This document shows, one piece after another, positions 55,385-63,967 of a DNA stretch of 64,000 nucleotides (the stretch's first letter is position 1; each line of letters opens with the position of its first letter). This DNA is from Amycolatopsis viridis (GTDB lineage: Bacteria; Actinomycetota; Actinomycetes; Mycobacteriales; Pseudonocardiaceae), in assembly GCF_011758765.1 (NCBI RefSeq), contig NZ_JAANOU010000001.1, forward strand, positions 1,178,001 through 1,242,000, read 5' to 3'. A program made the position numbers and the translations under genes. Below the pieces are notes generated by a model that saw nothing but the letters and a program-made list of their open reading frames with translations, ran no database searches and was not told the DNA's origin.

Positions 55385-57079
55385 ATGAAGCGAAGAGTTC
55401 CGGCCTTCGTCCGCGCGGTGCTGCGGCTGGCCCCCCGCGCGGGCGCCTACCTGCGCGGCCGTGTGGTCGCGTTCGGCGTGCTGTGGCGGCGGTCGCTGCA
55501 GTTCAAGGTGACCGTCTCGACGCTCGCGTTGTCCTCGGCGGTGGGGCTGGTGCTGGGCATGGTGCTGCAGAACCAGATCACCCAGCGCCTCACCGACACC
55601 AAACGGCAGGCCGCCGTCGCGCAGACCCTGCAGGTCGTGCGCACGGCCGAGAACGAGCTGGTCGGCATCAGCGACCAGGACGCGCTGGCCGACCGGCTGC
55701 AGAACGCCCTGAAGAAGATCACCAGCAGTTCCTCGGAGGACCAGGGCACGGCCGCGTCCGCCGCCGGCGCGTTCGAGCCCGTGCTGACCGCGGGCGGCGA
55801 CGACTCCACCGACTCCGCCGGCCCCATCACCAAGGTGCCCGACGGCCTGCAGCGGTTCGTGGAGAGCAACCAGGTCGCCTGGCAGATCAACACCGACACC
55901 GACCCGGACGGCACGCGCACCACGCACCTGATCGTCGGCGCCCCGGTCACCAGCACCGGTCGCCCGGTCCAGCTGTACCTGCTGTTCCCGATGACCGCGG
56001 AGCAGAACACCGTCCAGACCGTGCAGAACACGCTGCTGGTCGGTGGCCTGGTGCTGCTCGTGCTGCTGGCCGGCATCACGAACCTGGTCACCCGGCAGGT
56101 GGTGCGCCCGGTCCGGCAGGCGGCGGCCGCCGCGGCCCGGTTCGCCGGTGGTGAGCTGGACGAGCGCCTGCCGGTCACCGGCGAGGACGACCTGTCCAAA
56201 CTGGCCGTGTCCTACAACGAGATGGCCGCGAGCATCCAGCACCAGATCCGGCAGCTGGAGGAGTTCGGCACCCTGCAGCGCCGGTTCACCTCGGACGTCT
56301 CGCACGAGCTGCGCACCCCGCTGACCACCGTCCGGATGGCCGCGGACGTGCTGCACGCCTCGCGCGAGCAGTTCCCGGCCGGTCTGGCGCGGTCCACGGA
56401 GCTGCTGGTCGACGAGCTGGACCGGTTCGAGGCGCTGCTCGGCGACCTGCTGGAGATCAGCAGGCTGGACGCCGGTGTGGAGGAGCTGGCGGCCGAGTTC
56501 ATCGACGTCTCCTCCATCGCCCGTCGCGCGGTGGAGCAGGTGCGGGTCATCGCGGGCAACGCCGAGACCGAGATCGAGCTGGACCTGCCGGAGGAGGAGA
56601 CGCTCGCCGAGATCGACGCGCGGCGGGTCGAGCGGATCCTGCGCAATCTGCTGGCCAACGCGGTCGACCACAGCGAGGGCAACCCGATCCGGCTCACGCT
56701 GGCCGCGAACGAGCACGCGGTCGCGATCACCGTCCGGGACCACGGCGTCGGCCTGCGACCGGGTGAGGCCGATCTGGTGTTCAACCGGTTCTGGCGCGCC
56801 GACCCGTCCCGCAACCGCCGCACCGGCGGCACCGGGCTGGGGCTGGCGATCAGCCACGAGGACGCCCGGCTGCACGGCGGGCAGCTGGAAGCGTGGGGTG
56901 CGCCCGGGCATGGTGCGTGCTTCCGCCTGACGCTGCCGCGCACGCAGGGCGAGCCGATCGGGGAGAGCCCGCTGCCGCTGGTGCCCGGCGACGCCCCGGC
57001 CACCAACGGACACCTGCAGGTCGGCCTGCCCACCGAGTACACGCTCACGATAGGTGAGATGCGCAAGGAGGACGTGTGA
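55385..57079 (+). CDS. mtrB: Sensor histidine kinase MtrB
   Basis: The 564-residue kinase has a membrane helix at about 42-65, a 150-residue extracytoplasmic domain rich in Ser/Asp, a second helix (LLVGGLVLLVLLAGI) near 220-240, a HAMP domain, a dimerisation domain with His307 (FTSDVSHELRTPLTT), and an ATPase domain with NLLANAVDHSEG and [10 protein letters not shown]. It phosphorylates MtrA. ATG 55385 is 7 bases after mtrA. Its stop overlaps the lpqB GTG (GTGA). Confidence 0.96.
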   Translation: MKRRVPAFVRAVLRLAPRAGAYLRGRVVAFGVLWRRSLQFKVTVSTLALSSAVGLVLGMVLQNQITQRLTDTKRQAAVAQTLQVVRTAENELVGISDQDALADRLQNALKKITSSSSEDQGTAASAAGAFEPVLTAGGDDSTDSAGPITKVPDGLQRFVESNQVAWQINTDTDPDGTRTTHLIVGAPVTSTGRPVQLYLLFPMTAEQNTVQTVQNTLLVGGLVLLVLLAGITNLVTRQVVRPVRQAAAAAARFAGGELDERLPVTGEDDLSKLAVSYNEMAASIQHQIRQLEEFGTLQRRFTSDVSHELRTPLTTVRMAADVLHASREQFPAGLARSTELLVDELDRFEALLGDLLEISRLDAGVEELAAEFIDVSSIARRAVEQVRVIAGNAETEIELDLPEEETLAEIDARRVERILRNLLANAVDHSEGNPIRLTLAANEHAVAITVRDHGVGLRPGEADLVFNRFWRADPSRNRRTGGTGLGLAISHEDARLHGGQLEAWGAPGHGACFRLTLPRTQGEPIGESPLPLVPGDAPATNGHLQVGLPTEYTLTIGEMRKEDV

Positions 57080-58821
57080 CGCTCCTGGCGCGGCTGTTCG
57101 CGTTGATGTCCTGCCTGGTGCTCGCGGTGGGCTGCGCGAACGTGCCCGAGGAATCGCAACCGGTCGCCGTTCCGCAGCAGGAGCTGGGGCAGCCGGTCAA
57201 CCCGGACGTGCCGCAGCCGGCGAAGGACCTGGACGCGCTGACCGTCGTCCGCGATTTCGTGCGGGCGAGCGCCCAGCCGATCAGCAACAACGCGGCCGCC
57301 CGCATGTACCTCGACGACGCGGCCGGCAAGGCGTGGACCCCCGGCAAGGTCATCACGATCATCGACGACGTGTTCGCGACCGTCCCGGCGGCGGGTGCCG
57401 ACACCACGGCCAACCCGAACGAGGTCAACGTCGTGCTGCGCGGCGTGAGCGTGGGTTCGCTGCGCGAGGACGGCGCGTTCATCTCGCTGCGGGCGCCGGT
57501 GGAGCTGAAGCTGCTGGTGCGGCGCCAGTCGGACGGGCAGTGGCGGGTCACCAACCCACCGCCGAACCTGGTGATGCCCTACAGCGACTTCACCGCGAAC
57601 TACGTGCGGGTGCAGGCGTTCTTCTTCGCGCAGGACTCGAACACGGTGGTGCCGGACCTGCGGTACGTGGCCGGGAAACCGCAGTCCGGCCTGGCCGGGC
57701 GCGTGGTGGGGCTGTTGCTCGCCGGACCGTCGACGAGCCTGGTCGGCGCGGTGCGGAACCTCCTCCCGGAGGGCGCGAACACCGAGGGCAACGTGACGAC
57801 CGCGCCGGATGGCGCGCTGGTGGTGCCGCTGACCGGGGTGGCGGACCAGACGGCGGACGTGCGGCGGTTGATCGCGGCGCAGATCGTGCTGTCGATGCAG
57901 TCGGTGACGACGAACCGGGTGCGGCTGCTGTCCGACGGCGCGCCGCTGGTGGACGGGCACGAGGACTGGGTGCCGAGTGACCTGCCGTCCTACACCACGC
58001 TGGCGTCGCCGAGCGCGGACCAGCCGGGGCTGGTGACGGTGAACGGCCGGGTGCGCTCGCTGGGCGACGGTTCGCTGATCGCCGGCCCGGCCGGCCAGAG
58101 CGGCGGGTACCAGGTGGCCAGCGCCGCACAGTCGATCGACGGCAAACAGCTGGCGGTCGTCGAGTTCGCCGACGGGCGGCAGCGGTTGCGGGTCGGCCCG
58201 TTCGGCAAGGACGCGGTCCCGGTCGACCTGGCCGGCGCGACGATGACCCGGCCGACCTGGCGGCCGACCGCAACCGCGGACGGCTCCGGCGAGGTGTGGA
58301 CCGTCGTGGACGGGCAGACGGTGGTGCGGACGCTGCGCACGCCGGACGGCGGCTGGGTGCCGCAGGTGGTCAACGCCGACGAGATCCTGCAGGTCGGGGC
58401 GATCAGCGTGCTCCGGTTGTCCCGGGACGGCGCGCGGGCCGCGGTGGTGGCCGGCGGGCAGCTGCTGGTGGCGTCGGTGGTGCGTGCCCAGGACTCGGTG
58501 ACGCTGCGTGCGCCGCGGATCCTGCAGGGCGGCACGCTGGGCGGTGTGGTGGACGTCGACTGGCTCAGCCAGGACACCCTGGTCGCCGCGACGACCATGC
58601 CGTCGCAACCGGTGGTGAAGATCCCGATCGACGGCCTGCGGCTGGACCCGTTCAACATCTCCAACCTGACGCTGCCGGTGCACGCGATCACCGCCGCGCC
58701 CGGCCGGTCGATCGTCGTGGCGGACGACGGCGGTCTGTGGACCGCCGCCGACGTGGGCGAGGTGTGGCGCCCGCACCCGCACAGCTTCGGCGGCAACGCG
58801 TCGCCGTTCTACCCGGGCTGA
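57076..58821 (+). CDS. lpqB: Lipoprotein LpqB
   Basis: The 581-residue lipoprotein has a signal ending LVLAVGC (Cys20), a GerMN-like domain around 50-290 and a beta-propeller-like C-terminal region with repeated W-D/T and DGxxxA blades. In mycobacteria LpqB binds the MtrB sensor domain and tunes MtrA phosphorylation. It is co-translated with mtrB through the GTGA overlap. A long hairpin embraces its stop codon, so the operon ends here. Confidence 0.95.
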   Translation: MTLLARLFALMSCLVLAVGCANVPEESQPVAVPQQELGQPVNPDVPQPAKDLDALTVVRDFVRASAQPISNNAAARMYLDDAAGKAWTPGKVITIIDDVFATVPAAGADTTANPNEVNVVLRGVSVGSLREDGAFISLRAPVELKLLVRRQSDGQWRVTNPPPNLVMPYSDFTANYVRVQAFFFAQDSNTVVPDLRYVAGKPQSGLAGRVVGLLLAGPSTSLVGAVRNLLPEGANTEGNVTTAPDGALVVPLTGVADQTADVRRLIAAQIVLSMQSVTTNRVRLLSDGAPLVDGHEDWVPSDLPSYTTLASPSADQPGLVTVNGRVRSLGDGSLIAGPAGQSGGYQVASAAQSIDGKQLAVVEFADGRQRLRVGPFGKDAVPVDLAGATMTRPTWRPTATADGSGEVWTVVDGQTVVRTLRTPDGGWVPQVVNADEILQVGAISVLRLSRDGARAAVVAGGQLLVASVVRAQDSVTLRAPRILQGGTLGGVVDVDWLSQDTLVAATTMPSQPVVKIPIDGLRLDPFNISNLTLPVHAITAAPGRSIVVADDGGLWTAADVGEVWRPHPHSFGGNASPFYPG

Positions 58822-58841
58822 GCCGCCCGGGTAGAACGGCG
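58802..58841. terminator. Bidirectional terminator, 17-bp perfect stem across the lpqB stop
   Basis: 58802-58818 and 58825-58841 are perfect inverted copies (arms from CGCCGTTCTACC and GGTAGAACGGCG) with loop TGAGCC. The lpqB stop TGA (58819-58821) lies in the loop and the left arm codes for the last residues. The facing amidohydrolase gene ends 6 bases to the right, so one hairpin serves both genes. Confidence 0.9.
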
Positions 58842-58846
58842 TGCGC

Positions 58847-60061
58847 TCAGCCCGTGACGATCTCGCCGCTCTGCACGACGTACCGGAAGCGCGCGGGCTC
58901 GGCCAGCACGCCGACGTCGGCGAGCGGGTCACCGTCGACCACCAGCAGGTCGGCGTGCGAACCCGGCCGGAGCGTGCCGATCTCGCCCGCCAGGTTCACC
59001 AGCTCGGCAGCGATCGTGGTGGCGGACCGGATGATCTCCAGCGGCGGCTGCACCTCGGCCCGCAGGCGGAACTCGTGGTTCTGGTGCCGGTGCATCCCGC
59101 CCAGCAGGTCGGTGCCGTACACGATCCGCACGCCGCCGCGCGCGGCCCGTTCCAGCGCCGCCAGCCCGGCGCCGAGCACCTCGTCGACCTTGCGCCAGCT
59201 CGCCTCCGGCAACCCGAACTCGCGGCCCTCCTGTTTGAGCGCCCAGTACGTCACCAGCGTCGGCACCAGGAACGCGTCGTGCTCGCGGAAGAGCTCCACG
59301 CTGCGATCGTCGATCAGGTTGCCGTGCTCGATCGACCGCACCCCCAGCTCCAGCGCCCGGTTGACGGCCCGTGCCGTGTAGGCGTGCGCGGCGACGTACC
59401 GGTTCGCCGCCTCCGCCTCCTCCACGATGGCCCGCAGCTCATCCGCCGAGTACTGGGTCGAGTCGATGCGATCGGTGGGCGAGGCGACCCCGCCGGAGGC
59501 CATCACCTTGATGTGGTGCGCGCCCTTGCGCAGCTCGTCGCGCGCGGCCTCGCGCACCGCGTCCACACCGTCGGCGATCCGGCCGAGGCCGGCGCAGCAC
59601 GGGTGGTCGTCGTGCACGCGGGTGCCGCGGTTGCGGTTGTCGCCGTGGCCGCCGGTCTGGCTCAGCGCCCGCCCGCAGAACAGCAGCCGCGGCCCGCGGA
59701 ACAGGCCCTCCGCCTGCGCGTCGGCCAGGCCGTAGTCGGCACCGGAGGCGTCCCGGACCGTGGTGAACCCGCGGTCCAGCATCCGGCTCATGGTCCGCGC
59801 GCTGTGCAGGGCCACGTAGGACGGTGCGGTGGACGGCAGCGACCCCAGGTCCGCGGTCGAGGCGGTGACGTGCACGTGCGCGTCGATCAGACCTGGCATC
59901 ACCACGGCGCCGCGCACGTCCTCGACCCGGGCGCCGCCGGCGGCCAGGCCGCGTCCGGTCTCCACGATCCGCCCGTCCGCGCACCGCAGATCGCCCTCGC
60001 TGTACTCGCCGGTCTCCGGCTCGAGCAGGGTCGCGTTGCGCAGCACCAGGTCGCCGCTCAC
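58847..60061 (-). CDS. Metal-dependent amidohydrolase (imidazolonepropionase-like)
   Basis: The 404-residue enzyme has all amidohydrolase-superfamily site elements: GLIDAHVHVT (H-x-H), a likely carbamylated Lys or ligand in HHIKVMASGG, His in VAAHAYT and SIEHGN, and Asp in YGTDLLGG. This subgroup hydrolyses prolidase-, carboxypeptidase- or organophosphate-like substrates; the real one is unknown. GTG 60059-60061 overlaps the GAF gene stop (GTGA). It is the third gene of the MFS-GAF-amidohydrolase operon, suggesting uptake followed by hydrolysis of one compound. Confidence 0.88.
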   Translation of the reverse strand: MSGDLVLRNATLLEPETGEYSEGDLRCADGRIVETGRGLAAGGARVEDVRGAVVMPGLIDAHVHVTASTADLGSLPSTAPSYVALHSARTMSRMLDRGFTTVRDASGADYGLADAQAEGLFRGPRLLFCGRALSQTGGHGDNRNRGTRVHDDHPCCAGLGRIADGVDAVREAARDELRKGAHHIKVMASGGVASPTDRIDSTQYSADELRAIVEEAEAANRYVAAHAYTARAVNRALELGVRSIEHGNLIDDRSVELFREHDAFLVPTLVTYWALKQEGREFGLPEASWRKVDEVLGAGLAALERAARGGVRIVYGTDLLGGMHRHQNHEFRLRAEVQPPLEIIRSATTIAAELVNLAGEIGTLRPGSHADLLVVDGDPLADVGVLAEPARFRYVVQSGEIVTG

Positions 60062-60492
60062 CGGGCGTCCACCACCTTCCGCAGGGCCGGAACGGCCAGC
60101 GGCGCGAGCTCCACCGCTGCGGCCACCGACGTGTCGTCGTAACTGCCTTCCGCGTCGAGGATGTTCAGCGCGCCCAGCGTGCGGCGGCCGTCGACCACGG
60201 GCACGTTGATCACCGAGCCGCAGCCGAGCGAGCCGATCAGCTCGGCGTCGGCGAACACCGCACGCACCGCTTCCCGGTCCGCGCCCAGGTAGGGCTGCTG
60301 TTTCTCGATGCACTGCTCGAGCCAGCCGGCGGCGATCTCGACGGTCTTCTCGCCGCCCACCGGGTACTGCTCCGGGTGACTGCTGTACACGCGGCGCATC
60401 GCGCGGCGCTCCGGGATCCAGGCGAGCACGGTGAACAGCCGGACCCCGATCGCCGCGGACACCTCCGATTCCACTCTGGACAGGTCGGTCAC
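60058..60492 (-). CDS. GAF-domain protein
   Basis: A 144-residue protein made of one GAF domain: GVRLFTVLAWIPERRAMRRVYSS, then GSLGCGSVINVPVVDGRRTLGALNILDAEGSYD. The CGSVxNVPV stretch and two Cys are typical of stand-alone GAF proteins (fRMsr/Cys-GAF-like). It may sense the small molecule carried by the neighbouring MFS protein or act as a small enzyme; neither is shown. GTG 60490-60492 overlaps the MFS stop; GGAGATG precedes it. Confidence 0.82.
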   Translation of the reverse strand: MTDLSRVESEVSAAIGVRLFTVLAWIPERRAMRRVYSSHPEQYPVGGEKTVEIAAGWLEQCIEKQQPYLGADREAVRAVFADAELIGSLGCGSVINVPVVDGRRTLGALNILDAEGSYDDTSVAAAVELAPLAVPALRKVVDAR

Positions 60493-61880
60493 GTGGTCAT
60501 CTCCTTGGTGGCGGCGACGGGAGCGCCGTTCTCGGTCAGTTCCTCCAGCGAGCGCCCGGCCGTGGACAGGCCGAACACCAGCACGCACAGCACCCCGATC
60601 GCGAGCACCGCGGTGGTCAGGCCGAACACGCCGCCGAAACCGAGGCTCGCCGCGAACACGCCGATGATCGTCGGGGCGAGGATGCTGCCGACGCGGCCGA
60701 ACGCGCTGGACAGTCCGGTGCCGGTGGCGCGGATCCAGGTCGGGAACACCTCGGGGGTGTAGGAGTAGACGCCCGCGTAGGTGCCGTTGAGGAAGAAGGA
60801 CAGCACGGCGCCGGCGAGCGTGATCGACCACGGCGCGTTCATCTGGCTGAGCCAGAACGCGCTGACCGCCGAGCCGGTCAGGTACAGCGCGATGGTGTGC
60901 TTGCGGTCCAGCCGCTCGGACAGCCAGGCCGCGGAGAAGTACCCCGGCACCTGGGCGAGGTAGATGATGATCGAGAACTCGAAGCTCTTGGTCACCGTGA
61001 TGCCGCGTTCGATCAGCAGTGTCGGGATCCACGAGAAGAAGCCGTAGTACGAGAACGTGATCACGAACCACACCGCCCAGATGACCGCGGTGCGGCGGGC
61101 CATCTTGCGGCTCCACAGGAATTTCAGTGCGGTGAGCAGTCCGACCTTCGGGGTCCTGGTCAGTGGTTCGGTCACCGATTCCGGGACCGGCGGCAGGGGC
61201 CGGCCGGTCGCCTTCTCGACGTCCCGCTCGATCTTCGCCACCACGCGTTCGGCCTCGTCCCGGCGGCCCTGGGTGAGCAGGAACCGCGGTGACTCGGGCA
61301 GCGAGCGGCGCCACCACAGCAGCAGCACGATCGGCAGCGCCGTGAGCACCTGCGCGATCCGCCAGCCTTCGGGCAGGGCGGACACCACGAACCGGCCGAG
61401 GAGCGCCGCCGCCACGAACCCGAAGGAGAAGAACCCGGCGAGGGCGCCGACGAACCAGCCGCGCCGCTTGGCCGGCACGAACTCGGACAGGAACGGCGCG
61501 ATGATCGCGCTCTCCGCGCCCGCGCCGGCCCCGGCGAGGACCCGCGCGCCCAGGAAGACCTCGTAGTTGGGGGCGAACGCGGCCACCACGGAGAAGAGCG
61601 CGTAGAAGGCCAGCGCGTACATCATGACCTTCTTGCGGCCGATGCGGTCGCCGAGCAGCCCGGCCGCGATCGCGCCGAAGAGGAACCCGAACGGGGTGGC
61701 CGAGCCGATGAGGCCGAGCTGGCCGTTGGTCAGGCCCCAGACGGTCTTCGCGCTGGGCAGGAGGAACGCGACGACGGCGGAGTCCATGCCGTCGAAGGTG
61801 TAGCCGAGGCCGCCGATCAGGAGGAGGAGGTAGTGCGGCCGGCTCAGCGGGAGCCGGTCGAGTCGTGCCAGGAGGGTCAT
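60489..61880 (-). CDS. MFS transporter, aromatic acid/metabolite:H+ symporter-like
   Basis: The 463-residue protein has 12 membrane segments. YTFDGMDSAVVAFLLP in helix 1 carries the D-G-x-D signature of the AAHS/MHS symporters, GDRIGRKKVMM is the loop 2-3 motif and PESPRFLLTQGR with SEFVPAKRRG is sugar-porter-like. It probably takes up an organic acid or amide. ATG 61878-61880 has GGAAGG upstream. First gene of an operon with GAF and amidohydrolase genes, divergent from the RpiR regulator. Confidence 0.9.
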   Translation of the reverse strand: MTLLARLDRLPLSRPHYLLLLIGGLGYTFDGMDSAVVAFLLPSAKTVWGLTNGQLGLIGSATPFGFLFGAIAAGLLGDRIGRKKVMMYALAFYALFSVVAAFAPNYEVFLGARVLAGAGAGAESAIIAPFLSEFVPAKRRGWFVGALAGFFSFGFVAAALLGRFVVSALPEGWRIAQVLTALPIVLLLWWRRSLPESPRFLLTQGRRDEAERVVAKIERDVEKATGRPLPPVPESVTEPLTRTPKVGLLTALKFLWSRKMARRTAVIWAVWFVITFSYYGFFSWIPTLLIERGITVTKSFEFSIIIYLAQVPGYFSAAWLSERLDRKHTIALYLTGSAVSAFWLSQMNAPWSITLAGAVLSFFLNGTYAGVYSYTPEVFPTWIRATGTGLSSAFGRVGSILAPTIIGVFAASLGFGGVFGLTTAVLAIGVLCVLVFGLSTAGRSLEELTENGAPVAATKEMTT

Positions 61881-61923
61881 GACACGCCTTCCGTGGGGAG
61901 GGGAATGGTGCGGTCAACATAAA

Positions 61924-61956
61924 CTGCAAATCAGCGCATCTGCAATATGCTTTGCA
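61924..61956. promoter_or_regulatory. TGCAA repeat operator of the MFS/RpiR divergent region
   Basis: TGCAA occurs at 61925-61929 and 61941-61945, and its inverse TTGCA at 61952-61956; the last two form TGCAATATGCTTTGCA, a dyad with a 6-base centre. It lies 44 bases before the MFS gene and about 50 bases before the regulator start, in a locally AT-rich patch. It is a good candidate site for the divergent RpiR-type regulator. Confidence 0.6.
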
Positions 61957-62008
61957 TGTCTGTAACACGAGGCCGTGGGATACGGTGAGCGCGGCAGGAG
62001 GGCGTGCG

Positions 62009-62944
62009 GTGGCGGACGAGGGTTTCGCGGAGTGGTTGCGCGAGCGGATGCCGGCGCGGGGGTTGCGGCCCAAGTCGGCGGCGGTGGTCGACGTGCTGGT
62101 CTCGCAGCCCCGGCAGGCTTCGTTCGGTTCGACGGGTGACCTGGCCCGGCTCGCGGGTGTGAACGTCGCGACCGTGACCCGGACGGCGCAGGCGCTCGGG
62201 TTCGCCGGGTGGCCCGCGTTGCAACAGGAGTTGCGGGCCCGGTACCTGTCGTCGCTGAGCGCGCCGCAGGTCGCCGAGGAGCACCACAGCGCGGGGTCGC
62301 CGGCGTCCGCGTCGTTGCGGCGGGATCTGGACAGCCTGGCACTGGTGAACCGGCGGTTCGACGAGGCCGAGGTGCGGGCCGTGGCCGAGGCCGTGGCTGC
62401 GGCCCGCCGGACGACCGTCATCGCCGACGGCAGCTACGCCGCTGTCGGGATCGCCTTCGCCCACAATGCGCGCCTGGCCGGCTACGACGTCCACGCGGTC
62501 ACCGCGGGGGACGCCGAACTGGCGAACGCCACGGCGAAGATCACCGGGGACGACGTCCTGGTGGCGATCAGCTTCTGGCGGCTGTACGAGAGCACGGTGC
62601 GCGCCGCGAACGAGGCGCACTCCCGGGGCGCGCGCGTGTTCGCGATCAGCGATGCCGCGAGCCCGGCGCTGGCGGGCGCCGCGGAGCGGGTGCTGATGGT
62701 TCCGGCCGAGGGCGTCACCTTCTTTCCGTCGTTGACCGCCGGGATGGCCCTGGTCCAGGCGATCGTGGCGCAGCTCGCCGCGGTCGACCCCGCGCGCACG
62801 AACCGGTCCATCGAGGCCGCCGAGGCCATGTGGTCCCGGTTCGAGCTGCTCCACCGCCGCCCCACCGGCGCGGCCGCCCGGGGGCGGACCGAGCCCGGAT
62901 CGGCCGGGGCGGGCCTGGGCGGCGAGGAGCCGGGCGAGGGCTGA
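62009..62944 (+). CDS. MurR/RpiR-family transcriptional regulator
   Basis: The 311-residue protein has the RpiR helix-turn-helix (SAAVVDVLVSQPRQASFGSTGDLARLAGVNVATVTRTAQALGF) and a C-terminal SIS domain (about 125-260; VIADGSYAAVGIAFAHNARL, then DDVLVAISFWRLYESTV, AISDAAS) that in the family binds phosphosugars. The SIS motif has some unusual residues, so the ligand may differ. GTG 62009 is preferred because AGGAGGG lies 6 bases before; GTG 61985 is in frame. Divergent from MFS-GAF-amidohydrolase genes. Confidence 0.88.
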   Translation: MADEGFAEWLRERMPARGLRPKSAAVVDVLVSQPRQASFGSTGDLARLAGVNVATVTRTAQALGFAGWPALQQELRARYLSSLSAPQVAEEHHSAGSPASASLRRDLDSLALVNRRFDEAEVRAVAEAVAAARRTTVIADGSYAAVGIAFAHNARLAGYDVHAVTAGDAELANATAKITGDDVLVAISFWRLYESTVRAANEAHSRGARVFAISDAASPALAGAAERVLMVPAEGVTFFPSLTAGMALVQAIVAQLAAVDPARTNRSIEAAEAMWSRFELLHRRPTGAAARGRTEPGSAGAGLGGEEPGEG

Positions 62945-63304
62945 CTCGAGCGTCGGCCTTGCTGAGCGGTGTTCCGCTGAACCGGGCCGGGCTGCACCGG
63001 GCCGGGCTGCGCCGGGCCGGGTCGGCCGCCCCGGCTCGGGTGCCTGCGGTCGTTCGGGTGCGGTCGCGTTCGGACTGGCTGACTGACTGACGGTGCCGGC
63101 GTGCGCCGGGGCCCGGGCCGGGCCGGCGTGGGTGGCCGGGGGTGGCCTGGGCGCCGCTGAGCCGGGCGCCGCTCGCCGCAGCCCAGGTCCGCGGCACCGC
63201 GGGTGGCTTCAGCCCGGGTTTGCCCAGGTGCGGGCACGCGGCGAAAGCCGCGCGAAGCGCTCCGGTGCCCGGCATCAACGGCGAAGCGAGCGCCTGCGTG
63301 ACGA
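62945..63304. other. GC-rich intergenic region without a gene
   Basis: About 360 bases between the RpiR gene and the convergent comF. It contains a 15-bp tandem repeat (62982-63024), the run CTGACTGACTGACGG near 63079-63092 and several GGGCCGGG blocks that can form terminator-like hairpins. Open frames through it are low complexity and not credible. Confidence 0.5.
62982..63024. repeat. 15-bp tandem repeat, nearly three copies
   Basis: CCGGGCCGGGCTGCA at 62982-62996, CCGGGCCGGGCTGCG at 62997-63011 and CCGGGCCGGGTCG from 63012. It follows the RpiR gene by 37 bases. No function is evident beyond possible termination. Confidence 0.8.
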
Positions 63305-63967
63305 TCAGCCCGCCGCGGTCAGCACCAGCGCTGCGCTCACCTCCCATCCCGCTCCGGCGAGCGTCCGGGTGCAGGCGGCGATCGTCGCGCCGGTGGTGAT
63401 CACGTCGTCGAGCAGGACGACGGGGCTGCCGGGCGGTGGGTGGCCGCGGCGGTCGAGCCGGAGCCGGCCGGCGAGGTTCGCGGCTCGCTGGTCGCGGTCG
63501 AGGCCCACCGCGTCCCGGGCGCGGGACGACAGCGCCAGCGCCGGGGCGACCGCCGCCGCGTGACCGGCCCGCGCCAGGTGGACGGCGCAGCGCCGGGCCA
63601 GCCGCAGCAGGTGCGCCCCGCCGCGCCGCCGCGATGCCGCCCGGCGCGACGGCGCCGGCACCAGCCACCACGTCCCGTCCGGCGCCGCTCGCGCCTCGGG
63701 CAGGTGGAGCACGGCGGCGGCCAGCGCGCGGCCCAGCGGATCGGCCAGGTCGCGCCGGCCGCGTTCCTTGTAGGCCAGCACCAGGCGGCGCGCGGTGCCG
63801 TCGTACCGGGCCAGCGCGTGCACGGGCACGTCGACCGCCGCGCGGGGCGCCGGGTGCGGCCGGGCCAGTTCCAGCAGGCAGGCCGCGCAGCAGCCGGCGC
63901 CGGCCGCGCCGCAGCCGGCGCACCGGGCGGGCAGGAGCAGGTCCAGGGAGAGCGATCCGAGGTTCAT
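63305..63967 (-). CDS. comF: ComF-family phosphoribosyltransferase-like protein
   Basis: A 220-residue protein with an N-terminal zinc-finger-like Cys cluster (CAGCGAAGAGCCAAC, residues 16-30), then YKERGRRDLADPLG and the PRPP-binding loop VVLLDDVITTGATI near 190, both diagnostic for ComF/GntX. It is linked to DNA uptake in competent bacteria; the role in actinomycetes is unclear. It follows mtrAB-lpqB in mycobacteria as well (Rv3242c); here the amidohydrolase operon and RpiR gene sit between. ATG at 63965-63967. Confidence 0.88.
   Translation of the reverse strand: MNLGSLSLDLLLPARCAGCGAAGAGCCAACLLELARPHPAPRAAVDVPVHALARYDGTARRLVLAYKERGRRDLADPLGRALAAAVLHLPEARAAPDGTWWLVPAPSRRAASRRRGGAHLLRLARRCAVHLARAGHAAAVAPALALSSRARDAVGLDRDQRAANLAGRLRLDRRGHPPPGSPVVLLDDVITTGATIAACTRTLAGAGWEVSAALVLTAAG

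Noticed and set aside
62945..63304. Low-complexity frames after the RpiR gene
   Set aside because: They come from GGGCCGGG repeats and have no start sites or known domain.
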